Shown here: positions 49,301 to 59,205 of the stretch, piece after piece | Position numbering within the stretch: position 1 is the stretch's first letter | Layout of the letters: each line of letters starts with the position of its first letter | Assembly (NCBI RefSeq): GCF_042477335.2 | Contig: NC_091262.1 | Location: 44,799,001 to 44,863,000, forward strand | Reading direction: 5' to 3' | Source of the DNA: Ovis canadensis | Taxonomy: Eukaryota > Chordata > Mammalia > Artiodactyla > Bovidae | Length of the DNA stretch: 64,000 bases | The notes under the pieces: generated by a model | What the model was told of the DNA's origin: nothing | Databases searched by the model: none | The model's input: the letters and a program-made list of their open reading frames with translations, nothing else | Program-made: the position numbers and the translations under genes

Positions 49301-52173
49301 GATGGCTCCATCACTCTGTAACTGCCGCATTTCACTTCCTCTCTGGTTCTGTTCTCCTCTAAAGGAAATGTGTGGTTCAGTAGCACAGCTTTGTGGTAAA
49401 ACTTCTTGGAGCCTCCAGTACTGTGCTCAGTACTTTGGATCTTTTAGAGGGAAGGGTAATACTGTTACTTGTGGCAGTTCTTAAATACATTTGGCCACAG
49501 AACCTTTTATACGTAAAGCATCTTGCAGGCCTACTGGTATTATTCAGCACACATTTTTTTAAAATATTGTATTAGATTTTTAAAAAAAAATTTTATTGGA
49601 GTATAGTTGATTTACAATGTAGTGTTAGTTTCAGGTCTAAGCAAAGTGGATCAGTGATACATATATCCACTCTTTTAAGATTCTAGTCCCATTTAGGCCA
49701 TTAGAGTGTTGAACAGGCTTCCCTGTGCTATACAGTTACCTACTTTATATACAGTAGTGTGTATGTGTCCATCCCAGCCTCCCAGTTTATACCCCGCCTT
49801 CCCCCTTGATAACCCTGTTTGTCTTCTACATCTGTGACTATTTCTGTTTTGTAAATCAGTTCGTTTGTACCATTTTTTCAGATTCCATGTATAAGCAATA
49901 TTACTTGGGACACATTTTGGGAAATACAATACTAGATCTTTTGAAAGGCTTTTTCAAGTTCAAAAATGATATCTCTTTGATTTTATTACTAAGGCGTCTG
50001 TTTTCAAAGATAAAAATATTTGCTCTTCTATCTTGAACCATTACTACTTTTCCATTTCCAATGAAAGTATGTAGTATTTTGAGTTTCAGCTGATTAAGTG
50101 GACATAAATACCAGCTGTTCCCAAAAGGAAGAAAATGAAACATTCCTCCCGACCCCAAATATTTCCTGCAGACCTCGTTATTTCTGTATTCATTCTTAGT
50201 ATTTGGATCCTAGAGCAGTGACATGGAGACAGACTGTTAGAGATCAGTATCTTTAAGAGCAGTTTAAATCATCCTAGTCATAATCTCCATCCTGGTTGTC
50301 AGCACCGACAGGTCAGGGAAAGCAGATGCTAAGTTGAGTTTCTTGGAACTTGAGGAAGAAGGGAGGAAAGCCAAGTGCAGTGAACTCTGAGCACTGGATT
50401 TCATGCATAAGTATACCTGATTCTTGGTAGCTGTCTGTGGGCTATTTCCCCTCTTGTTTAATCTTCCTTATTGTCTTTTACTTTTAAATTATATACGGAT
50501 GGGGCAGTGGTGATTTAACTTACAGTTTATCTTTGAAATGCCAACTCATTCAGACATGTAACATCTGAGATGCTGGCCAGTTAGTTTAGCATGGCTGCCT
50601 GTATATAATATACCCTTTATACCTAATATGGGGAAATACACCCTCCAGCAATCATTACCTTTTACGTGACCCATTAGTGTGGTCTTTACACTGTGTCATT
50701 GAGTAAGGGAAGTCACTGAGTGTCTGTCAGTGCTTCATTTTAATGGTGTCCAGATATGAACCCCTCTCCCTCTGAAAAAAAGATGACTAATTCTTTTAGG
50801 CAGGAGACACCTGTTGCCATTGTACACCGACGAGGAAATGTAATAAAGTTAAAGGAGCAGCAGCAGACTCAGAAGATGGATTCTGCCCCTCAGAAACTGG
50901 TTTTGCCACTGGTTAGCCTTAAGGGACTTACTGCTTAAGCCTTTTAAGTCTCAGTTTCTTATTAACCCAGTGAATCCTGCCAGTTCACAGACTCAGGTGT
51001 TGCTAAGCCTGATAAAAAAAGGTACTTGCTTGGTTTCCCCCAGTGGGTGTTAACAACTTTATTAACACTGTTTATATTTTCTTTAGTAACCATAAAGTAT
51101 TTATTTTTAAAAATGCCAGGTAAATAGAAACAAAATATATGATTTTTTCCTTCAGATTAAACTAAATTATTGGCTCAAAGCAATAAATAAGACACAGCAA
51201 TGTAACCTGTTTCTTTATGGACCAAATAGAAGAGAGCTAAAACTTCTGGAATTATGGGTTCTAATAAAATTATCCTCCATGAGTGAATATTTAATACACC
51301 TCTTTTAAAATTTGACAAGCTGAGGTAGGGGATAAAAAGGTACTGAAGCTGTAAATAATGCCAAAAGCTTCAGCATTGTATATATGAGTAAAGTTGTAAG
51401 GTTCCTTTTTAAGGAAGAGGGTAAGGTGAGGATGCTCTGTGCCCCTCTAAAGCTCAGGCTGGATTTTAGAAATCTTTGTGGTGATGCATTGGCCCCTTTG
51501 TATCTATGACTGAAGAAATAATTGCTTTCTTCTCCACAGATCTGCCTTCTGCATTCTTTCATTGTATTAATTTCAGTAGTTTCATTTTTAACCCTTTCTA
51601 CCTTACCTCTGCTCGGGGAGAGAGCACCTGAGACTAACCGTAAATTAAGGCGGCACTGCTCAACCAGTGAGAATTGGGAGGAGCTTGCTTTCTTTCACAC
51701 TGTAAACCTGAATTGTTTCATGACACGTTGCCACTTTTCTGATTTCATTTCCTAGGAGCCCCCTGGACATTGATGCCACTGGTGTGGTCGGACTGTCATT
51801 TAGTGGACAGCAAGTCCAGGGTGCCACAGTGCTTCTCAACGAGGATGTCAACGACGAGAAGGCTGCTGACGCTGCCATGCAGCGCCTCAAGGCAGCGAAC
51901 ATTCCGGAGCAGAACACCATCGGTTTCATGTTTGCATGCGTCGGCAGGGGTTCTCAGTATTACAGAGCCAAGAAGAATGTGGAGGCTGATGCATTTAGAA
52001 AGTTTTTTCCTAGTGTTCCTTTATTTGGCTTCTTTGGAAATGGAGAAATTGGATGTGATCGCATAGTCACTGGGAACTTCATATTGAAGAAATGTAATGA
52101 GTTTAACTATAATGATCTATTTCACAGCTATACAACAATAATGGCACTGATTCATCTTGGGTCATCTAAATAA
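28172..52173 (+). CDS. FBXO22: FBXO22, F-box only protein 22 (complete, seven coding exons)
   Basis: FBXO22 is the substrate-recognition subunit of an SCF (SKP1-CUL1-F-box) ubiquitin ligase. Reported substrates of the family member include KDM4 demethylases, methylated p53 and BACH1 (known biology). Exons of 146, 139, 88, 96, 165, 166 and 418 coding nt join in frame to 405 codons plus a stop, two residues longer than the human protein as I recall it. The F-box is at about residues 22-67 ([20 protein letters not shown] onward, then [12 protein letters not shown]). FIST-type N and C domains fill the rest, ending [13 protein letters not shown]. The start is the first ATG after the G-rich leader and begins [16 protein letters not shown]; a (GGC)5 run encodes the Gly tract and could account for the extra length. 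Intron 2 must use a GC donor. No disabling change is seen. Confidence 0.96.
28707..28845 (+). CDS. FBXO22: FBXO22 coding exon 2
   Basis: After 'gtccccag' the exon completes codon 49 and encodes [16 protein letters not shown], then [20 protein letters not shown] and RVVAEELE, finishing the F-box. Continuity with exon 3 ([12 protein letters not shown]) requires the exon to end at GAG, 28845. That makes the donor 'gcaagt' rather than a GT. Confidence 0.9.
28846..28851 (+). promoter_or_regulatory. FBXO22: Non-canonical GC splice donor of FBXO22 intron 2
   Basis: The sequence is GAG|GCAAGTAAGG. The GC donor fits the strong consensus of natural GC-AG introns (AG|GCAAGT) and gives the only in-frame join to exon 3. 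A GT donor at 28850 would add four bases and produce a TAA at 38522-38524 in exon 3. Confidence 0.85.
28930..29215 (+). mobile_element. Bov-tA SINE joined to a BovB 3' fragment, in FBXO22 intron 2
   Basis: The SINE head 'ttccctggtggctcaagacg' (+) is followed from about 29115 by antisense BovB 3' sequence ('cacgccaggccttcgtgtcc'). It sits only 85 bases after exon 2. Confidence 0.75.
29331..29816 (-). mobile_element. BovB 3' fragment
   Basis: Antisense BovB 3' end with several indels; the frame [20 protein letters not shown] is readable. Confidence 0.85.
29820..29907 (-). repeat. Short L1 3' fragment, antisense
   Basis: 'gtaccacatttatatccatt' and 'tctcttggctattgtaaataatgctg' type wording is antisense L1. 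It is sandwiched between two BovB copies. Confidence 0.6.
29908..32722 (-). mobile_element. BovB LINE, near full length (about 2.8 kb)
   Basis: It runs from the antisense 3' end ('gttcagtcagtcactcagtc') through the reverse transcriptase ([17 protein letters not shown] at 30540-30923) into the endonuclease region, ending 'atctaacattccaagttcct'. Small deletions and stops break the frame in many places, so it is inactive. It fills part of FBXO22 intron 2 in antisense orientation. Confidence 0.9.
32757..32940. repeat. L1 pieces in opposite orientations
   Basis: 32757-32811 reads as antisense L1 3' sequence ('cccagcagtggaattgctgg'). 32812-32937 reads as sense L1 ORF2 end ('tatggaaacacaaaagaccc', 'aaggctggaggtatcatgtt'). 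Confidence 0.6.
32945..37640 (-). mobile_element. Long L1 LINE with 5' UTR, antisense in FBXO22 intron 2
   Basis: Antisense ORF2 ('gtatagaaacacaaccaatt', 'tgcaactttactgaattcat') runs through 35.8 kb, ORF1-like sequence follows to about 36.48 kb, and then comes a GC-richer 5' UTR to about 37.64 kb. Numerous stops make it a fossil. A 16-base tandem duplication 'gttgggttccagtgaa' lies at about 36705-36736 within the 5' UTR. Confidence 0.8.
37641..38420. other. End of FBXO22 intron 2, unrecognised
   Basis: No repeat family recognised. It leads into the pyrimidine tract of the exon 3 acceptor. Confidence 0.45.
38466..38553 (+). CDS. FBXO22: FBXO22 coding exon 3
   Basis: A pyrimidine tract of about 40 bases and 'tttgcag' precede the 88-nt exon, which encodes [20 protein letters not shown] then LEECRGHKR and one base of the next codon. 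The donor is 'gtgagc'. Confidence 0.94.
39249..39267. repeat. (CAA)n microsatellite
   Basis: Several perfect CAA/ACA units in intron 3, 150 bases before exon 4. Confidence 0.85.
39418..39513 (+). CDS. FBXO22: FBXO22 coding exon 4
   Basis: After 'tactgcag' the 96-nt exon completes an Ala codon and encodes [20 protein letters not shown] then [11 protein letters not shown], with a 'gtgaga' donor. This is the start of the FIST N-type region. Confidence 0.94.
40020..40270 (+). repeat. MIR SINE
   Basis: 'tgcatgacgttgagcgagtt' and 'gcttcagtttccccctctct' are the conserved MIR order, in FBXO22 intron 4. Confidence 0.75.
41140..41265. repeat. Old L1 3'-end fragment
   Basis: 'atagaatagtacaataaaca' and 'cccatatgccttcatctagt' are typical of old L1 3' UTRs. 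Confidence 0.55.
41479..41643 (+). CDS. FBXO22: FBXO22 coding exon 5
   Basis: This 165-nt exon lies between 'tttcctag' and 'gtaagt'. It encodes [20 protein letters not shown] onward to LERHQLTEV with split codons at both ends, in frame with its neighbours. Confidence 0.95.
41650..43430. other. FBXO22 intron 5 sequence, mostly unrecognised
   Basis: No exon seen. At about 43185-43240, 'aggcagggggccagatttgg' resembles a common old MER-type repeat phrase. The rest is unassigned. Confidence 0.4.
43440..43473. repeat. (TA)n simple repeat
   Basis: Alternating TA-rich run 'tatatatataaatatacata' directly before a SINE. Confidence 0.85.
43474..43727 (+). mobile_element. BOV-A2 SINE
   Basis: Dimeric SINE body with two 'agtcggacacgactgag/a' segments, inserted in the TA repeat. 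Confidence 0.92.
43822..44035 (-). mobile_element. Bov-tA SINE
   Basis: Reverse complement with 'ttagtcgctaagttgtgtcc' at the left and tRNA-like 'cagattccttaccgattgaa' at the right. Confidence 0.9.
44365..45165 (-). repeat. L2 LINE fragments, antisense
   Basis: 'agtgacatttgggcagagcc', 'gtctgaagctcaagagaatg' and 'agatggaaatttgggaacac' follow the antisense L2 reverse transcriptase region. Diverged. Confidence 0.6.
45255..45490 (-). mobile_element. Bov-tA/tRNA-type SINE pair, partial
   Basis: Two antisense tRNA-like segments ('gcggattccttaccagctga' and 'gcgggttctttaccagctga') lie about 110 bases apart. Confidence 0.8.
45500..46775. other. FBXO22 intron 5, unrecognised
   Basis: No exon or recognised repeat seen. 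Confidence 0.4.
46780..46915 (+). repeat. MIR SINE
   Basis: 'ctgggccagtcactttcttg' and 'cctttatttgtaaaataaga' match the MIR core. Confidence 0.7.
47066..47232 (+). mobile_element. Bov-tA SINE, 3' truncated
   Basis: tRNA-like head 'ccctggtggctcagacagta' through 'gcgacagtccatgggg'; the usual 'gtcggacacgactga' tail is missing. Confidence 0.88.
47745..48155. repeat. Ancient mammalian interspersed repeat, family not named
   Basis: 'aaggctgctgtagcaaatta', 'cagtgcagaggccagaaggc' and 'gggagatcacattcaaccct' follow the order of a common old mammalian repeat. Confidence 0.5.
48421..48690 (+). mobile_element. BOV-A2 SINE with 11-base target duplication
   Basis: It is flanked by AGAGCTTGCAA at 48410-48420 and 48691-48701. 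It lies 173 bases before FBXO22 exon 6. Confidence 0.93.
48864..49029 (+). CDS. FBXO22: FBXO22 coding exon 6
   Basis: This 166-nt exon after 'ttctgcag' encodes [20 protein letters not shown] onward to [10 protein letters not shown] plus two bases of a Lys codon. The donor is 'gtatgt'. Confidence 0.95.
49565..49900. repeat. Cetartiodactyl interspersed repeat
   Basis: 'attggagtatagttgattta', 'ttccctgtgctatacagtta' and 'tagtgtgtatgtgtccatcc' match the repeat at 14595; this is the most complete copy in the window. Confidence 0.65.
49901..51740. other. FBXO22 intron 6, mostly unrecognised
   Basis: No confirmed exon. A 60-codon open frame at 50756-50938 has no family I recognise and lacks clear splice context. 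Confidence 0.4.
51756..52173 (+). CDS. FBXO22: FBXO22 coding exon 7 (terminal)
   Basis: After 'tttcctag' the exon completes the Lys codon and encodes [20 protein letters not shown] onward through the FIST C-type region ([18 protein letters not shown]) to the TAA. The 139 terminal codons are fully open. Confidence 0.96.
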
Positions 52174-52586
52174 AGCCACCTGTAAAGTGGCTTTCACAAT
52201 ATATAACTTGTAGGCTCTGCCTTTTCTGGAAAATGGAAACTTGGGAGGTGTATATTTCAGACAGAAGAAACTTTATATGTATCTGTTTTGTAGCTTTGAC
52301 ACTCTAAAGATTTTTTTGGTAGTTTTTAATGTATTAGAGGAAGGATAACTTTGTATATAACATAACAGGGACCCAGAGTTGAGAACTTTTACATCAGGCA
52401 CAAGCGAACCGATTATGACTATTGCACCAGGCTGTGTGACTGCTGTATGACAGGACTTTACATAGTCTTCTGCATGGAAAGATTGAGAAAGGATCCATCA
52501 CTGGAAGGAGAGCTGAGACATTCCATGACTACCTCTGCAGTGTGAGATGATCTTTCAGCAGAATCATGAAGATTTTTTTCTTCCTT

Positions 52587-52592
52587 AATAAA
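52587..52592 (+). terminator. FBXO22 proximal poly(A) signal
   Basis: AATAAA in 'ttccttaataaaagag', about 415 bases after the stop, followed by T-rich sequence. Confidence 0.6.
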
Positions 52593-52947
52593 AGAGAAAA
52601 CTATACAAATGGCTTGATAAATTTTTCTCTGCTTTACAGTTTCACCATGCTTTTCAGAAGCTGTAACAAAATTATTACTGACTTTTTACTTGATAAGTAT
52701 TAAAGAACTGTTTTGTTTTAGTACTCTATAAAGTTGCTTAGTCAAATGAACTGCCAAGACTAATCCATATTCTATTATAAGGGAAAACATTTTCCTTTTC
52801 CCTCAGTAAAGACATTGCAACATGGACAAGGGATCGAGGCTAGAGTCACACTTGGGTATCAGCTGCTGCCTTTGTGTGCTAGAGTCCTTGAAGAGTAACT
52901 GCTGACCTTAGTCACTCACTGTAGCCCTCGGGGCATAGTCACCAGCA

Positions 52948-52953
52948 AATAAA
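52948..52953 (+). terminator. FBXO22 distal poly(A) signal
   Basis: AATAAA in 'cagcaaataaacatc', about 775 bases after the stop and 18 bases before a genomic A10 run. Confidence 0.5.
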
Positions 52954-53104
52954 CATCAATGTTGAGACTGAAAAAAAAAACCGCATCGGAAGATTCTTTT
53001 TTCATCTACTTCTATATAGCTAGTTGGCAGATCAGGCAATTACATCACCTTTCTTTGATTTTATACCAATATAACATACCTTGGAAACTCAGATAGTTGT
53101 GGTG

Positions 53105-53205
53105 GTGTTATGTTGCCCAGCTGTGTTCAACTCTTTGCAACCCCATGGACTGCAGCATGGCGGATTTCCCTGTCTTTCACCATCTCCTTCAGCACTTTTA
53201 GTGAG
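53105..53205 (-). mobile_element. Ruminant SINE/BovB 3'-end fragment
   Basis: Diverged 'gttcaactctttgcaacccc' and 'atggactgcagcatggcgga' wording of the BovB/SINE 3' end. Confidence 0.65.
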
Positions 53206-55240
53206 TGAGTAAAGGAAACTAAGGGGAAAACCCAGAATGATGGTGTTTGTCAGCTAGCAAATCCTGGCACATTTCCAGTAACAGGACTGTCAAGTTTAAA
53301 TTTCTAATTATTTGTAAATATATCAAAATAGGTGCAGAGAATACCAGTTTTCTCCTGATATCCATTCTTTCCTGTTCACACAGATAACACCTTTGGTTTT
53401 TAGCTAGGCACATGCACACCAGAATAAAGACTACATTTCCTAGGCTCCCTTGCAAGTATGACTGTTCAGGACAGTGGAATGTGAGGGAAATGGTAATATT
53501 TCCTTTAACAGTATGACCGTTTTTGTTTTGCTTTCCTTTATTCGGTGCTGTTGCTTAGAAGTGGGTGTGAGAGTGAGCCATCTTAGACTCCACAGCAGAG
53601 TCAATGCTGTTTTGTGGAAGAGAACCACACAGAACAGTATCCACACAGTGTTTTGTTGAAGTGCATAACTGATCTGGACTGCCTCTCTTTAGGCTGTTTT
53701 ACACGTCAGAAATTAAAATCAGTCTTGCCTAAGCCACTTGTTTTTTTCCCAGGTCTTTGTGATAGGACATCTGTATTAGCATATTCTAATGCAGTATGAC
53801 GTAATGTATGGCCCTTTTGTAACAGTCAGTAGTTCTAACAGGATAGAAGGAAACTTGCAAGGTAAGTGAAATCAAAATATATGAACATTCACACTTTTCT
53901 GTTTTTAATAATTTGTTAAACCAAACCAATTTTTACTCCAAAAGATTTTCTTTCTGCTGTTTATATGAATGATGAAAATACTTTAAAGTTTCTTTAAATT
54001 ATGATTATCCTCAATATTAGTTCTTGAATAAAGCCCAAAGAAAAGTTTGATTGCAATGGAATATTTCTGAATATTAGTATTTAGCTGTGTTTGAAAGGCT
54101 TGTCTTAAAAGCAAGCATTAAAGGAAAAGTTACTGTTTCAGCTAAAAAAACATATTAAATTCCTAGAATGGCAGCTGTTGTATAGTCATTTGTGAAACCG
54201 GAAAAATGATCACATGAAAAAATTGACCCAAGCACAAAAAAACTAAAGATGTATTTTCAGTGTCTTCACATACTGAACTGCCTTCTATCAAGTGACAGGG
54301 TTGACAGGATTGTTTATTCTATCAAAATGTTTTAAAAATGCTTTCTTATGTGCTTTCAAAGCAGAATCTTTCTGCAGCTACAGTTTGCCTTGTTAAAGTC
54401 TGCTTTAAGGAATAAACTCCTTGAAAAGCCAAGTAACAATGTAAGGAAGAGGAGGGAAGCTTGGGATTAAGACCTGGAAACAGACATCCTACATATTGCT
54501 ACAGTTAATAGCCTGTGACCTAGACTAATGAAGGGGTCCAGAAGGCCAGTTCACTGCTGTAATTCTCAACTTTGCTTACACCTGGACCATTGGTAAATAT
54601 TCAGTCTAGTAAGAGAAGCCAAACAGCAAAGGTTTTGCCACTGATTTGTACCGCAAATTTAACACAGTGAACATGAAAGAATGTAAAATAGACTTTTACA
54701 AACCTGATAATGCCCTATGCATTCTACAGAAATTTGAGAAAATAATTAAATCTACTTTGCCATTTTGTGCCCACACAGCCTGACCTGTTTTAACACCACC
54801 ATAAATTCCATTTTATCAAAACAGAAGACTAAATCCTCTTGATTTGAAACTGAGATTTTAGATGACTGACTTGGTTTTCACTTGTAGAAACAATTTATGA
54901 GTCTTGCGTTATGAAAATCCTAAAATAAAACATAGTGAATATTAGTAATAACATCCTTGTTAAATGAACAAAACTAACACCTATACTATGTAAAAGAGTG
55001 TTACCAGGAAGTCATTTTAATATTGGCCCATTTATAGAAAAAGTCATATTTATATGAGACATGTTACTTTTATTTCATTTCTGGACTATGCCATGATGGA
55101 GACAGAAGAATATATGCTACTATAAAGCAGAGAACATTGGCAGAAACCAATAAACACCATTTAATGTTTTGGTACTAAGAATCTGTGGAGCATTTCATTT
55201 CAGAAAGGCTATATAAAACTTAAGTGTTCTGTGGACATCA
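53206..55240. other. Intergenic sequence downstream of FBXO22, unrecognised
   Basis: AT-rich with no recognised repeat or exon. By human synteny the 3' part of NRG4 (minus strand) could lie in this area, but I did not recognise any NRG4 coding exon. Confidence 0.4.
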
Positions 55241-55249
55241 TATCTTTTT

Positions 55250-56697
55250 GCCTTTTCATATGAACAAAGCTAGTGGAGGGAATGGAATGCCAGCTGAGCT
55301 ATTTCAAATCCTAAAAGCTGACGCTGTTAAAATGCTGCACTCAATATGCCAGCAAATTTGGAAAACTCAGCATTGGAAAACTCAGCACTGGCCACAGAAC
55401 TGGAAAAGGTCAGTTTTCATTCCAATAACAAAAGCAATGCCAAAAAGTGTTCAAACTATTACACAACTGCCCTCATCTCACATGCTAGCACAGTAATGGT
55501 TAAAATTCTCCAAGCAAGGCTTCAACAGTGTGTGAACTGAGAACTTCCAGATGTTTAAGCTGGATCTGGAAAAGGCAGAGGAGCCAGTGATCAAATTGCC
55601 AACATCCGCTGGATCATAAAAAAAGCAAGAGAATTCCAGAAAAACCTGCTTCACTGACTGCACTAAAGCCTTTGATTGTGTGAATCACAACATCTACAAA
55701 ATTCTGAAAGAGATGGGATTACCAGAGCACCTTACCTGACTCCTGAGAAAGCTATATGCAGGTCAAGAAGCAACAGTTAGAACCAGACATGGAACAATGG
55801 CCTGGTTCCAAATTGGGAAAGGAGTACGTCAAGGCTGTATATTGTCACTGCTTATTTAACTTATATGGAGAGTACATCATGTGAAATAGCTCAAACTGAA
55901 ATCAAGATTGCTGGGAGAAATATCAATAACCTCAGATATACAGATGACACCACCCTAACAGCAGAATGCAAAGAGGAACTAAAGAGCCTCTTGATGAAAG
56001 AGGAGAGTGAAAAATCTGGCATAAAACTCAACATACGAAAAACTAAGATCATGGCATCTGGTCCCATCACTTCATGGCAAATAGATGGGGGAAAATGGAA
56101 ACAGTGACAGACTTTAGTTTTTGGGATCCAATCACTGTGGATGGTGACTGCAGCCATGAAATTAAAAGATGCTTGCTCCTAGAAAGAAAAGCTATGATGA
56201 ACCTACATAGTGTATTAAAAAGCAGAGACATCACTTTGCTGACAAAGGTCTGTCTAGTCAAAGCTATGGTTTTTCCAGTAGTCATGTAGAGATGAGAGAG
56301 TCAGACCATAAAGAAAGCTGAACACCAAAGGATTGATACTTTCAAACTGTGGTGCTGGAGAATACACTTGAGAGTTCCTTGGACAGGAAGGAGGTCAAAC
56401 CAGTCAATCCTAAAGGAAATCAACCCTGAATAGCCATTGGCAAGGACTGATGCTGAAGTTGAAGCTCCAATACTTCGGCTACCTGATGCAAAGAGCTGAG
56501 TCACTGGAAAAGACCCTGATGCTGGGAAATACTGAGGGCAGGAGGAGAAGGAGGTCACAGAGGATGAGATAGTTGGATGGCATCACCGACTCGATGGACA
56601 TGAGTTTGAGCAAGCTCCAGGAGTTCGTGATGGACAGGGAAGCCTGGTGTGGGGCAGTCCATGGGGTTGCAAAGAATCAGACACAACTGAGTAACTG
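55250..56697 (+). mobile_element. BovB LINE, + strand, about 1.45 kb
   Basis: This is a sense BovB from the reverse transcriptase ('aacaaagctagtggagggaa') to the 3' end ('gaatcagacacaactgagta'). The frame encodes [19 protein letters not shown] sequence and NNLRYTDDTTLTAECKE, where the usual YADD active-site motif has become YTDD. A short duplication ('tggaaaactcagca') at about 55360-55389 and many stops show that it is dead. Confidence 0.9.
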
Positions 56698-57899
56698 AAC
56701 AAAACAGTAACATCATAGTAAAAAAGGAAAGATTGATTACTACAAGGAATTGGAAAAAATATGTATTCATTAGTTTTAAATGTAGATGAAAATAATCGAG
56801 GCCCTTTTCTTAACATTTACACAAAATTTCCAAGTCTAACTAAAATTCAGTCACCATACATGTATCTGAAACATACTCTATTCAAAGCCTAGTCAGGATA
56901 CTAGAATTACAGATAGGAATAAACATAATTGATCTGACTGACACAAGCAAAATTGTAATCTATGACATTCTAGCTTTCATTCCTCCACAGAAACACTGGG
57001 GAGAAAAGGGGGAAAGCAGCAACTATATGAACCAACTTTGTTGGAATTCTGGAAAACAGTCAAAGGTTTACAGCAACCAACACATAGCCCAGTGAAGAAA
57101 ACCCATCGTCAAAATGGCAGAAAAATGTGACTTTTTACCCACCCTTGCCTCCTGTGCAATGGTGGGCTTATTCTTAAAATAAGAGAAGCCTGGTTTCCAT
57201 TTCCCTTCCTCAAACCAGAAGAGGAAGAATAGATTTTACTTGCAAATTACTGCCTTTTCTAATCTGTCTTCGGGATTACAAGGTTTGATTCAAGCTGTTC
57301 ATCATTGTTTTTCGTAACTTGGAAACAGGCAAGAAAAGGTAGGCACCGCCTATGAAAGCTGCCCGATGACTACAGAATTGCAGGCACCTAGATACAGGCC
57401 ATATAAGGCCCAGAGGAGAAACGGGGGTAAGATTTTTGACAAATCAGATGTTCAAAAGCAGTTGTACCCAAGGAATGCAGAATGCCAAATGTGTGCACAG
57501 ACAAAAATGGCTCAGAAAAGATTTAAGACCTTAGGCTTTCATCTTGGTCTGATCCCTAGGCTAGAAGCAAGCCTAACTAAGTATGGCGAGAATGCCTTAG
57601 GACACAGCTAAACTGCAAAAAGGAGAACTGGCATTCAGGGAAGTCTCTAAAATCAGATAAACGAGATAATAGGGACAGAGGTTTCAATGATCACACACAA
57701 GGAATAGGCTTTGCAAAAAGGGCTTGGAAGTCTCAAAAACAAATGAACAACAGCCTTTAGCTGTCAGCAACAACTGGCGAACTGAGGATAAAACAGAATG
57801 TTATATTCAGAATTACAATATTGTAATAGTAAAGTGCCCAGTTTTCAACAACAAACCTGAAAGGCGTACAAAGAAACAAGGAAACAAGGTCAATTCAAT
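56698..57899. other. Intergenic sequence, partly L1-like
   Basis: No exon recognised. From about 57360 onward it may be 5' L1 sequence continuing into the next entry. Confidence 0.35.
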
Positions 57900-58370
57900 G
57901 AAACAGAAACTGGCCTGGAGGAAGCCTACACACAGAACTTAACAGAAAAAAATCGTTAATTATGCTCAAAGAACTAATGAAAATCAAGAAAGTGATGAAT
58001 AAAATGGGAATACCAATGGAGAGAAATTACAAAAAGGAACCAAAGAAATTCTGGAGCAGAAAGTTAAAATAATAAAATTTCACTAGAGGGTTGAACAGTA
58101 GAATTGAGCAAGCAAAAAAACTCATCAGCAAAGCTGAAAACAGGACAGTTGAAATTGCCATAAAACAAAAAATCTAAGGGATTTGCAAGATACCCTCAAA
58201 TGGAACAAGAAACATTACAGGAGTCCAAGGAGGAAAGAGAAAACTATATAATGATTATTTGAATAAATAATGACAAGAAGCTTGCCAAATTTGATGTAAG
58301 ATGTGGATGTAGATGTCCAGAGGCTCAATGAACATCAAATAGGGTAAAGTAAAAAAAATACATCATAGTT

Positions 58371-58805
58371 TGTCTTCAACCTAGGACCTGGGATTTTTCA
58401 ACCTTAATGTTACAAAAGTGATATGGATTCAGTAAAAACCACATTTCAAGTTTTGAATTTTGATCTTTTCCCAGGTTAGCAATATGCAATGAGATGCACT
58501 TATGCTGACTGGCAGTGATAGAGAGCTACAGCTCCCAGTCAGCCACGTGATCATGAGGGTAAACATCTAATATACTTACAATCATTCTGTTTTTCAGCAC
58601 AGTATTCAATTACATCACTTCAAAATAGGCTTAGTATTAGATGATTTTTGCTAATGTAATTGTTCAGAGTACATTTAAGGTAGGATAGGCTTAGCTATGA
58701 GGTTCAGTAGGATAGGTATATAAAATGCATTTCAACTTATGATATTGTCAGCTTACCATGGGTTTATCGATATACAACCCTACTGTAAGTCAAGGAAGAT
58801 CTGTA
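58371..58805. mobile_element. Tigger-family DNA transposon remnant
   Basis: 'ttttgaattttgatcttttc', 'cagctcccagtcagccacgt', 'gcacagtattcaattacatc' and the end 'gtaagtcaaggaagatctgta' follow a non-autonomous Tigger-type consensus. The left terminus is lost. Confidence 0.6.
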
Positions 58806-58861
58806 TAATTAAGCTATACAAAAAGAAAGAATTTGAAAGCAGCAAGAATGAAGAGACTCAT

Positions 58862-59205
58862 AAAGCTTCCTATGTGGCTCAGTGGTAAAGAATCCACCTG
58901 TAAAAGCGGGAGACGTGGGCTTGACCCCGATCCGGGAAGATTCCATGTTCTGCAGAGCAACTAAGCCTGACTAAGCCTGTGTGCCACCACTATTGAGCCT
59001 GTGCTGTAGAGTCTGGGAGACAACTCCTGAGCTTATATGCCACAACTAATGAAGCTGGTGCACTCTAGAGCTTGCGCTCCACAACAAGAGAGGCCACCAG
59101 AATGAGCAGCCTGGGCACCACAACTAGAAAGTAGTTCCTGCTTGCCACAACTAGAGAAAAGCCCTTGCAGCAATGAAGACCTAGCACAGCCAAAAGTAAA
59201 AAAAA
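58862..59205 (+). mobile_element. Cetartiodactyl tRNA-derived SINE (CHR-type)
   Basis: tRNA-like head 'atgtggctcagtggtaaaga' with body 'ccacaactagagaaaagccc' and an A-rich end. Confidence 0.75.

Larger units (their letters stand above)
52174..52980 (+). other. FBXO22: FBXO22 3' untranslated region
   Basis: This is non-coding sequence after the stop. Two poly(A) signals suggest alternative ends near 52.61 and 52.97 kb. A run of ten A bases (52971-52980) sits directly after the second expected cleavage zone, so oligo-dT priming artefacts are possible. Confidence 0.7.

Noticed and set aside
50756..50938. 60-codon + strand frame in FBXO22 intron 6 as a possible extra exon
   Set aside because: No matching family is recognised and inclusion would not fit the exact exon 6 to exon 7 codon join.
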